Shown: piece after piece, positions 56,514-64,000 of the stretch
Numbering within the stretch: position 1 is the stretch's first letter
How the letters are laid out: every line of letters starts with the position of its first letter
Source: Macrolepiota albuminosa
Taxonomy: Eukaryota; Basidiomycota; Agaricomycetes; Agaricales; Agaricaceae
DNA length: 64,000 nt
Assembly (NCBI GenBank): GCA_027475525.1
Contig: JAMWFC010000116.1
Span: 929,826 to 993,825, forward strand
Direction: 5' to 3'
The notes under the pieces: generated by a model
What the model saw: only the letters and a program-made list of their open reading frames with translations
The model's database searches: none
What the model was told of the DNA's origin: nothing
Program-made: the position numbers and the translations under genes

Positions 56514-58098
56514 TGACAACAACGAACAACGTCCCGCGCCCGCGCCCGCCCCGGCACCAGCACCGCCCGCCACGTCCGCCCCGGCCCCTCCGGAACGCAA
56601 CTTCCGCCGCGATCCGCCACCCCACTTCGACCTACGGAACCCCCCGCGACCCCCGATGCAAGCCCGGCCCTCCCGGATTGAACGTCCCCCGCGCAACCCG
56701 GCACCCGACCCAGCACCTAACCCCCTTCCGCCCGACCCGACACCGCCGAACCCTCCCCGACCGCCTCCGCCACCCCCAGCTGAACCTCGAGGACGACCCC
56801 CAGGCCCTCCACCTCCGCCACTCCCTGCGTGGAGACCCGGGCCCCCTCCTGGCAGGAACGAACCCCCTTGGGACAACGGACCTCCCGGGCGTGGACCCCC
56901 AGGTGAGCCACCCGGAGGAGGACCTCCCGGCGGGTGGGGCCCCGCCCTTGGTGCTTTTCCTCCTCAAGGAGGGGGGGGTAATCACTATTACTACTATTAC
57001 AATGCTGGCCCCCCTCCCCGCAACGCTGCCGGACCGGACGACGCTCGAGACGCCCTCGCCCGCGAAGGACGACTGGACATCCAAAAGCCCGACGCTTTCA
57101 CGGGCCGGGACCCCCGAAAATGGCGTACCTTCCTCACTCAGTGTCTCAATACGTTCCAGGCAAAGCCGCTCACGTTTCAGGTTGACAGCTCCCGGGTGGC
57201 CTTTGCCGCATCATACCTCCAGGGGATCGCCTTCGATCACTACACGGCCCTCATCCAGTTCGACCCCAACAACCCGGCACTCGCTCGCTGGCAAGCCTTC
57301 GTCGACGAGTTCTCCGGGAAATTCGGGATATACGACACCGTGGCCGAGGCCGAGGACAACCTCTTCAACCTCCAGATGCGCTCTGAAGAACGTTTCACTA
57401 CCTTCATCGTACGTTTTGAAAAGGAAGCTTACGAGACAGGTTGGAATTACAGCGTCCTCCGGTACGCCCTCCGCCGTGCCCTCCCACAACGTATCAAGGA
57501 CGTCCTCCGACTCGCCCTGAAACAACCCTCCTATGACGGATACAAGGCCCTCGTCATGCAGATCGACCAACGTTACTGGGAAGACCGCAGCGAGTACTCG
57601 AACTCCCGACCCCCCTGGAACCCCAGAGGAGGACCCCCTTGGCCCTCCGGCGAAGCCCTCAACCCCCAAGGTCGAAACCCCGGTCCCCCCGCGTTCCCCG
57701 GCGGCCGACCCCCGGTGAGTCGCGGCCCGCCCAATGCTAACCCCGGCAGCGGCACCCGCCCCCAGGCCCAGCTCAACGCCGCCGTGGCCGCCCAAGACCC
57801 GGACGACGCGCCAAGCCCCGAGGAACCCCCGGAAGACCCCGAAAACTTCGACTTCGACGACGAACGGGACGAGGAGGCCCTCCGGGCCAACCGGCTTCAG
57901 AAGAAGGGACGACCCTGGATCGAAGTCCCGACGGATGTGCAGGAACGACGGAGAAGGGAGGGTGTCTGCATACTCTGTGGTGAGAAAGACCATTTCATCT
58001 CCGAGTGCCCCAAACGACAGGTCATGGGACGTGCCACCTGGACCTTCGAAGGGGAGGACGCCACCTACGAGTATTCGGAAAACGACCCAGCGATTTAG
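56461..58098 (+). CDS. Gypsy-3 gag (capsid plus zinc knuckle)
   Basis: No ATG is close to the start of this frame, consistent with its being a continuation of the upstream ORF. About 170 residues of Pro/Gly-rich linker precede a retrotransposon gag domain (KPDAFTGRDPRKWRTFLTQC, FAASYLQGIAFDHYTALIQF, RWQAFVDEFSGKFGIYDTV, RFTTFIVRFEKEAYETGWN, LRYALRRALPQRIKDVL). A second Pro/Gly linker and a CCHC knuckle (CILCGEKDHFISEC) follow. Stop TAG at 58096-58098. The pol frame overlaps its last 94 bases in the -1 frame. Confidence 0.9.
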   Translation: MDTPSTDDTLCYIDELTRDNNEQRPAPAPAPAPAPPATSAPAPPERNFRRDPPPHFDLRNPPRPPMQARPSRIERPPRNPAPDPAPNPLPPDPTPPNPPRPPPPPPAEPRGRPPGPPPPPLPAWRPGPPPGRNEPPWDNGPPGRGPPGEPPGGGPPGGWGPALGAFPPQGGGGNHYYYYYNAGPPPRNAAGPDDARDALAREGRLDIQKPDAFTGRDPRKWRTFLTQCLNTFQAKPLTFQVDSSRVAFAASYLQGIAFDHYTALIQFDPNNPALARWQAFVDEFSGKFGIYDTVAEAEDNLFNLQMRSEERFTTFIVRFEKEAYETGWNYSVLRYALRRALPQRIKDVLRLALKQPSYDGYKALVMQIDQRYWEDRSEYSNSRPPWNPRGGPPWPSGEALNPQGRNPGPPAFPGGRPPVSRGPPNANPGSGTRPQAQLNAAVAAQDPDDAPSPEEPPEDPENFDFDDERDEEALRANRLQKKGRPWIEVPTDVQERRRREGVCILCGEKDHFISECPKRQVMGRATWTFEGEDATYEYSENDPAI

Positions 58099-59405
58099 AC
58101 CCGGAAGACGCCCTAAATCGCGGAATCGACCCCGACGTCTTCTCCGCCCCGGTCTCACACCTTCGCTCTACGGTACTCATACAGGACACCCTCACGGCTT
58201 ACCTACCCTCCCACTCTTCGCACTCCCTCCTCCTCAAAACCCGCCTCACCCCCTCCGGAACTCCCCTCAACACCCTCGTCAACAGTGGCACCACCGACAA
58301 CTTCATCGATGAAGCATGGTCTACCTTCGCCCCGGAACCCGCCCAGCGACTCCCGGTCCCGGTACGGCTCTGCCTCTTCGACGGCGACGCCTCTACGGCG
58401 GGGGACATCACTCATTTTGTGCGTATGCCCGTTACCTTCGCCAACGGACAGACTCACACCCTCCGGATGTTGATAACCAAACTCCACCCTTCCGCACCCC
58501 TGGTCCTAGGGCTCCCGTGGCTCCGAGACACTAACCCCCGCATCGATTGGCGACACCTCACCCTTCGCCTGACCCGGGACCCGACCCCCGACGACCAGCA
58601 ACTCCCCTTCGACATCCCCCACTCCCCCAACCCTGCCCCGAAGGACGGGCCTCCACCACCCCCGGGACTCCAGTCCCGTTCATCCCGATCCTTCGTCATC
58701 AATGCCAGGCTGGACGGCGCCCCAGGACCAATCTCGGCTCTCATCGACAGCGGAGCCACCGGAGTATTCATCAGCGACGCCCTCGACCTCCCCCACGACT
58801 CCCTCGACCAGCCCCTCCGCCTGCAACGCCTCGACGGCACCCCCTCCTCATCCGGCCCCATCCGAAGGTCTCACTCGGAACGCGTGACCCTGGACAACAG
58901 CTACGAGTTCACTTCCGACTTCCTGGTCACGCGACTTCACGAATCGACCCCGATGGTGCTGGGACTACCCTGGCTGCGCGACACAAACCCCGATATCGAT
59001 TGGAGGACGCTCACCATGACCTTCCCGGGACCCGAAGACCACCCCTCGGCCGTCGTGCACCTCCGGGCCCTAGGAGACGACCCGGCGCCCGACGCCCCCG
59101 GGACGATCGACGCGCCCCCGACGCATGCACCTCCCACGCTCGTCCGAGACCGCAAGGCCCCCGATCGACCCCCAAACATTCCTCGGAACAAGTACAAAGG
59201 GCCGAACTACCCCTGCCGGTCTCAGACACGCGTCGCACCCGCTCCGGCCGATGCTTCCGCAACTCCGATCGACCCGAGCACACTCGACATCAGAATCATT
59301 GGGGCTGCCCCCTTCGCCCGCCTCATGAGGGATGGAACTCCCACGTTTCAGCTGCACACCTCGCCTTCTCTCCCGGAAGAACATCTACGAGGGGACGCCT
59401 CATGA
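58005..59405 (+). CDS. Gypsy-3 pol, part 1: two tandem retropepsin-like domains
   Basis: This frame lies -1 to gag and has no ATG at its beginning, so frameshift expression is likely; I see no canonical slippery heptamer. Domain A: TLVNSGTTDNFIDEAW..LVLGLPWLRDTNPRIDW, with Asn (58281-58283) where the catalytic Asp should be. Domain B: ALIDSGATGVFISDAL..MVLGLPWLRDTNPDIDW, with a normal Asp (58746-58748). The two are clearly related to each other. The frame ends early at 59405 only because of the 77-base duplication at 59319-59476. Confidence 0.88.
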   Translation: MPQTTGHGTCHLDLRRGGRHLRVFGKRPSDLDPEDALNRGIDPDVFSAPVSHLRSTVLIQDTLTAYLPSHSSHSLLLKTRLTPSGTPLNTLVNSGTTDNFIDEAWSTFAPEPAQRLPVPVRLCLFDGDASTAGDITHFVRMPVTFANGQTHTLRMLITKLHPSAPLVLGLPWLRDTNPRIDWRHLTLRLTRDPTPDDQQLPFDIPHSPNPAPKDGPPPPPGLQSRSSRSFVINARLDGAPGPISALIDSGATGVFISDALDLPHDSLDQPLRLQRLDGTPSSSGPIRRSHSERVTLDNSYEFTSDFLVTRLHESTPMVLGLPWLRDTNPDIDWRTLTMTFPGPEDHPSAVVHLRALGDDPAPDAPGTIDAPPTHAPPTLVRDRKAPDRPPNIPRNKYKGPNYPCRSQTRVAPAPADASATPIDPSTLDIRIIGAAPFARLMRDGTPTFQLHTSPSLPEEHLRGDAS

Positions 59406-59476
59406 GGGATGGAACTCCCACGTTTCAGCTGCACACCTCGCCTTCTCTCCCGGAAGAACATCTACGAGGGGACGCC
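59319..59476. repeat. 77-bp-period tandem duplication in gypsy-3 pol
   Basis: Bases 59319-59399 recur 77 bases later (81 matching positions, i.e. two copies plus four bases of chance edge identity). It shifts the frame between the protease part and the linker to RT. Removing 77 bases restores it. Confidence 0.97.
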
Positions 59477-61163
59477 ATTCCCCCAGAACCGAAGACCAAG
59501 GAGCAGATCCTCCGAGAAGTAGTTCCCCCGGAATATCACGAGTTCGCTGACGTATTCTCCGAAGGAGACGCCAAGGAGATCCCATCCTCCGAGAAGTAGT
59601 TCCCCCGGAATATCACGAGTTCGCTGACGTATTCTCCGAAGGAGACGCCAAGGAGATCCCCCTCACCGCCCCTATGATCACACCATCGACCTCGAGGAAG
59701 GAGCCACCCCCCCTTTCGGCAAGGTCTACAACATGTCGGAGGTCGAACTCCGGGCTCTCAAGGACTACCTCGACGAAATGCTCGGTAAGGGATTCATCCG
59801 ACCCTCCGCCTCCGCCGCCGGAGCCCCGGTTCTATTCGCCAAGAAGAAGGACGGCTCGCTCCGACTCTGTGTCGACTACCGGGGACTCAACAAGATCACC
59901 AAGAAGAACCGCTACCCGCTCCCGCTCATCGGCGATCTGGTCGATCGACTCCGCAGTGCCAAGGTCTACACGAAAATCGACCTCCGCTCCGGTTACAACA
60001 ACGTCCGCATCGCCCTGGGACACGAGTGGAAAACCGCGTTCCGCACACGGTATGGTCTGTTTGAGTACCTTGTAATGCCTTTCGGAATGACTAACTCCCC
60101 CGCCACGTTCCAATACTTCATGAACGACATCTTCCACGACATGAGCGACGTCTTCATGATAGTCTACCTGGACGACATACTCATCTACTCCGACTCGCCG
60201 GAGGATCACCAGAAGCACGTCCGGCAGGTCCTCGAACGCCTCCGGGAGCACAATCTCCACGCCAAGCCCAAAAAGTGTTCGTTCCACACGGAAGAGGTCG
60301 AGTATCTTGGCGTCATCGTATCTCCGAACGGCGTCCGCATGGATCCCCACAAGGTCGAGGCCATCGTCAACTGGCCGCAACCCCGGAACGTGAAGGAAGT
60401 ACAGTCCTTCCTGGGTTTCGCTAACTTCTACCGGAGGTTTATAGACAACTACTCCGGGATCACGAAACCCCTCAACCGGCTCACGCGTAAGGACATCGCC
60501 TGGAACTGGGACAGTAAGTGCCAGAGCGTCTTTAACCTGCTTAAGGAGGCTTTCACAGTCGCCCCCGTACTCCGGCACTACGACCCGGCCCTCCCGATCA
60601 TCCTAGAATGCGACGCCTCCGATTACGCCATTGCCGGGATTCTCTCGCAGATGGAATCTGATGGTGGGGAGCCCCGGCCAGTCGCCTTCTACACCCGGTC
60701 CATGATCGACGCCGAGCTCAACTACGACATTTATGACAAGGAGCTCCTCGCCATCGTCGAAGCCTTCAAACAATGGCAGGCCTATCTTGAGGGAGCCCGG
60801 CACCGGATCCAGGTCTATTCGGATCATAATAACCTGCAGTACTTCACCACGACCAAGCAACTCAGTCGACGGCAGGCCCGATGGTCCGAGATCCTCTCGG
60901 AGTACGACTTCACGATCCAATACCGCCCGGGACGACTTGGCGCCAAGCCCGACGCCCTCACCCGCCGTCCAGACGTCTACCCCAAGAAGTCGTTCGAGGC
61001 GGAACGTAATGCGTTCAATCATCGCGTGGTAATCCCTCCCGAACATTTGAATGCCTTACTGATCTTGAACGAGGAAGGGACCCTGAGTCAGATTCGCCGC
61101 GCCCCCCGAGACAAGTACTTCACCGATCACGACCCCCGCAACCCCCCTGATGGAACACCCTGA
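59477..61163 (+). CDS. Gypsy-3 pol, part 2: reverse transcriptase and RNase H
   Basis: Linker motif [15 protein letters not shown] just before the duplication at 59507-59660, then the RT frame from about 59660: [85 protein letters not shown] and [12 protein letters not shown]. RNase [29 protein letters not shown] and [12 protein letters not shown]. All catalytic Asp/Glu are in place. The frame ends at 61163 only because of the duplication at 61080-61233. Closest in style to Tf2-like fungal polyproteins. Confidence 0.93.
59507..59660. repeat. Exact 77-bp tandem duplication in gypsy-3 pol
   Basis: Copies 59507-59583 and 59584-59660. Frame continuity into RT needs removal of one copy plus one extra base at the downstream edge, in a C-run. 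Confidence 0.97.
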
Positions 61164-61233
61164 GTCAGATTCGCCGCGCCCCCCGAGACAAGTACTTCAC
61201 CGATCACGACCCCCGCAACCCCCCTGATGGAAC
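61080..61233. repeat. Exact 77-bp tandem duplication in gypsy-3 pol
   Basis: Copies 61080-61156 and 61157-61233, between RNase H and the integrase zinc-binding region. Frame continuity again needs one additional base at the downstream edge. Confidence 0.97.
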
Positions 61234-62701
61234 CGACCGGACCCCGCCTTCTCCCTGTCCCCCGACGAAAAACTCCTCCTCCGGGACGGCCGCATCTACG
61301 TCCCGGATCACGCCCGACTTTGCTACGACGTCCTCCGTCAACACCACGACCACAAGCTCCGGGGACATCCTGGAATACGTAAGACCCTCCAGCTCATCTC
61401 CCGGACTTACTTTTGGCCAGGGTTGAAGAAGGACGTGACCCGTTACATTCGATCATGCGAGCCCTGCCTCCGGGCCAAGGTCCCCCGACACCGACCGTAC
61501 GGACTCCTGAAACCCCTGCCGGTCGGACGACGCCCCTGGTCCTCAATATCTCTGGACCACATCGTCGAGCTCCCGGAGGACTCCTGAAACCCCTGCCGGT
61601 CGGACGACGCCCCTGGTCCTCAATATCTCTGGACCACATCGTCGAGCTCCCGAATCTGAAGGGTTCGATGCCATTCTCGTCGTTGTGTGCAGGCTAACCA
61701 AACAGGGCATCTTCCTACCCTGCCACACCACGGATACCGCCCCGGACTTCGCCTGGCTATTCCTCGAGCACGTCTTCGCCAAGCATGGTCTCCCGGACGA
61801 CATCGTCTCCGACTGGGGCCCCCTCTTCGTGTCCAAGTTTTGGACTTCCCTGTGTAAGGCACTTGAAGTAAAGACTAACCTCTCTACCGCCTACCACCCC
61901 GAAACCGACGGTCAAACCGAAAGGGTCAACCAGTCCCTTGAACAGTACCTCCGGCTGTACGTCAACTACTTGCAGGACGACTGGCACGCCGAGCTCCCCC
62001 TGGCCGAGTTCACCTACAACAACACGCCACACTCTGCCACCGGGGTATCACCCTTCTTTGCCAACAAGGGATACCACCCTCGACTGACGCTCTCGCTCTG
62101 GGACATCCCGTCGCACGCCGCCCACGAGGTCGCCCGGGATCTCCAATCCCTTCACGAGTTCCTCCAGAAAGAGATCGACACCGCGAACCGGGCCTACGTG
62201 AAACACGCCGACCGGAAACGGGAAGACACCCCCGACTGGGCCCCCAGGACAAAGGTATGGTTAGATCGACGACACCTCCGCACCCGCCGGCCCTCCCCAA
62301 AACTCGATCACAAGCGTCTCGGCCCGTTCAAAATATTGAAGAAGGTCTCGTCCCACGCCTACAAGATCGAGCTCCCCCCGGGACTAAAAGGTCTGCACCC
62401 GGTATTCCACGTCCGCCTCCTGGAACGACACCCCCCGGATCCCTTTCCTGAACGACGCCCCGAACCCCCTCCCCCGGTCGAGGTCGAGGACGAGTACCAC
62501 TACGAGGTCGAAGACATCCTCGACTCCCGGAACATTCGTGGACGACCCCACTTTCTCGTACGATGGAAGGGATACGGCCCGGAAGACGACACTTGGGAAC
62601 CGCGCCGAAACCTCGAGGGCGCCCCCGACAAACTCCGGAACTACCAACAGCGGCACCCGGGGAATGACCTTCCCGGGCGCAGGACTCACAGACGGCAGTA
62701 G
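61234..62701 (+). CDS. Gypsy-3 pol, part 3: integrase and chromodomain
   Basis: Zinc-binding region: [19 protein letters not shown], then [22 protein letters not shown]. The core starts [11 protein letters not shown], is interrupted by the duplication at 61501-61654, and continues with [15 protein letters not shown] and the [18 protein letters not shown] block (the D, D, E positions; the second Asp lies in SDWG). C-terminal parts: [20 protein letters not shown] and FHVRLLERH. Chromodomain: [28 protein letters not shown]. Stop at 62699-62701. The chromodomain probably targets insertion to modified chromatin, which would suit its landing inside another element. Confidence 0.93.
61501..61654. 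repeat. 77-bp tandem duplication in gypsy-3 integrase
   Basis: Copies 61501-61577 and 61578-61654 agree at 76 of 77 positions (61576/61653 differ). The second copy appears to have lost one G near its end compared with the first. Confidence 0.95.
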
Positions 62702-62979
62702 TGGGCGTAACCCCCGCCTCTGGGTTCAGTAGGGATTCAACTCCCATGTATATTTTCTGCTTTCCCTTTCTAGATCTTACTCTCTTTTAGTACTTTCTTC
62801 ACAGTAACGCCCCGGATTCTGGGCAAGGTACACTTCCTCGTTTTTCCTGCCACTTTACTTACACCATTTCGAGTACGAAACCGAGTATATACATTTTCTA
62901 TAGCTACAAAATTCTACAGTGTGGAAACAGGACAAGAAAAAAAAAAAAACGACGATACGACAAGAAAAGAGGGAACCCC

Positions 62980-63997
62980 CTAACGCTGGGGCCCCGGAAC
63001 CTCCTCGCTCCCTTCCCCTTCCCCAGGCCACCCCCGGAACCCCTCTTCCCTCCCGCCCGGGCCATGCTCCCGCAACGTCTCCTCCGCCAGTTGCTCCCAG
63101 GACGGCAGGGGCTCCCCCTCGTCCAAGACCCTCTCGAACCAGGAGCCCAGGGCCGGCACGTTTCTCCGCCGGTGGGCCGACACCACCCGCGCCAGCAAGC
63201 CGAGGCCCCGCTCCACCCCAGGGGTTGTCACCTCCGGGCGCTGCCCCTCCTGCAACGCCGCGAGTGCCACGGCCGCCCCGTCCAAGAGCAAGCGATGCTC
63301 CCGGGCCCAGCCTGGGGGCATCAGTGGAGGGCCGAATCCGAAGAGGGAGGTACTCACTCAACGACGCCATACGGGCGACCACCACGTCCCGACGCAGGGT
63401 CTCCACCAGCCCCTCCTGACTCTCCGGGAATCCCGCCCCCTGTCCCAGCCTTGCCCTCAGCGCCTCCAGCTCAGCCTCGGCCTCCCCCCGGGCAGCCCTG
63501 GCCTCCTCCAGGTCCCGGAGTGCCGCCTCCCGACCCTCCTCCAGGCCCCTCCGAATGGCAGCCTCCTCCCTAATCCCCTCCTCACGCTCCCGCTCGGCCC
63601 GCCCCAGGCGCTCCTGCAGATCCCCAATGCTGACGCCCAGGGGCCTCCCGGACAAGGGGGAGAACACCGCTGGGGACAGGCGCGGCGGGGAACCCGGGGG
63701 TGGGGTCTCAGAGGGCAGACGCGCCCTCTTGGAAGGCCCAGGAGACGGGCTTGGCGACGCCTGCCGCTTCCCCTTGTCAGGGCGCCCCCCGCGCCCCTCC
63801 CGGCTCCCTCTGGCCCGGGTCACCCGGCGCGTGATGAGGACCACGGGCCGGCCCCGGCCCCCCACCCGAAGGCGACTCCCGCTCCCCGACTCCCCTCCTG
63901 GACCCCCCGCGGGCACCCCCTGTGACCCACCCCCCGCGGGCACCCTCTGTGACCCCCCCTCCGGCTCCGCCACCCAATCCCTCTCCTTGACGCCCAT
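62980..63997 (-). CDS. Antisense, intron-containing coiled-coil protein gene at the 3' side of gypsy-3
   Basis: I predict exon 1 63997-63358, a 46-base intron 63357-63312 (donor GTGAGT, acceptor CCCCAG, branch-like CTGATG) and exon 2 63311-62980. The sum is 972 bases, i.e. 323 residues plus stop, in phase. The N-terminal 120 residues are Gly/Ser/Arg/Pro-rich, with SPSPSPGPSKRARLPS (possible nuclear signal). Residues about 120-215 form a coiled coil (LQERLGRAEREREEGI.., RDLEEARAARGEAEAELEAL). The C-terminal part is helical (REHRLLLDGAAVALAAL, GVERGLGLLARVVSAHRRR, WEQLAEETLREHGP). The ATG at 63997 is close to the window edge, so the true start could lie further out. I do not recognise a function. 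It reads toward the pol stop, 278 bases away. Confidence 0.7.
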
Positions 63998-64000
63998 CCT

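Larger units (their letters stand above)
54514..64000 (+). mobile_element. Gypsy-3: GC-rich Ty3/gypsy chromovirus of Tf-type, 3' end outside the window
   Basis: The 5' LTR is 54514-55261, with a self-complementary primer-binding site next to it. An N-terminal ORF, gag, pol with chromodomain (stop 62701) and an antisense gene (62980-63997) follow. The 3' LTR is not reached. Base composition is far more C/G-rich than gypsy-1 or host genes. Five 77-base duplications lie inside it. Apart from these, single-base losses at their edges and one TGA, the coding content looks intact, so the real copy may be young. It is nested in the third ORF of gypsy-2. Confidence 0.93.

Noticed and set aside
62855..63311. 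Unspliced extension of the antisense frame to 62855
   Set aside because: Beyond 63357 the frame becomes Gly/Pro/Arg-rich without structure, whereas splicing a 46-base intron gives a helical continuation ending at 62980.

Overview
The window is nuclear DNA of a filamentous fungus, most likely an Agaricomycete (Basidiomycota). The evidence is the dense short introns of about 45-66 bases with GT..AG borders, conserved basidiomycete-type proteins, split tRNA-Pro genes, a U2 snRNA gene, and Ty1/copia and Ty3/gypsy elements of fungal type. I cannot name the species. All exon borders below were inferred by eye from reading-frame continuity and family conservation.

Layout. 1-2,972: nothing recognisable. 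2,973-11,806: four host genes: SYS1 (Golgi membrane protein), a type II membrane dipeptidyl aminopeptidase, ETT1/Nro1-like, and a nine-exon mitochondrial carrier. 12,460-21,592: two tRNA-Pro genes (AGG and CGG) on either side of a complete copia element (13,389-19,115, target-site duplication GTGCA) and an AT-rich gene-free island. 21,713-36,694: STT3, a polysaccharide deacetylase, a carboxylesterase, U2 snRNA, a PL3 pectate lyase and an Abp1-like actin-binding protein. 37,250-42,866: an intact, very young gypsy chromovirus (gypsy-1) with identical 228-bp LTRs and target-site duplication GGTAA. 43,156-43,693: a small secreted protein. From about 45.5 kb to the end: an old gypsy element (gypsy-2) interrupted at 54,514 by a second, GC-rich gypsy element (gypsy-3). 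The 3' end of gypsy-3 and the remainder of gypsy-2 lie outside the window.

Most notable points. (1) Gypsy-2 is packed over about 9 kb with short perfect inverted repeats (stems 5-11, loops 0-9), through leader, gag, pol and an extra downstream ORF. The neighbouring elements do not show this. (2) Its gag-pol is one continuous frame of more than 7 kb broken by nine stops, all of them TGA, which is the signature of CGA to TGA (CpG) decay. (3) Eight tandem duplications with a period of exactly 77 bases are scattered through unrelated host, LTR and pol sequence and break frames. This looks like a k-mer-overlap assembly artefact rather than biology. (4) Gypsy-3 has a Tf1-like self-priming site and an antisense, intron-containing gene downstream of pol.

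The host genes are housekeeping (secretory pathway, N-glycosylation, translation termination, splicing, actin) plus secreted carbohydrate-active enzymes. No operon-like or cluster logic links them.
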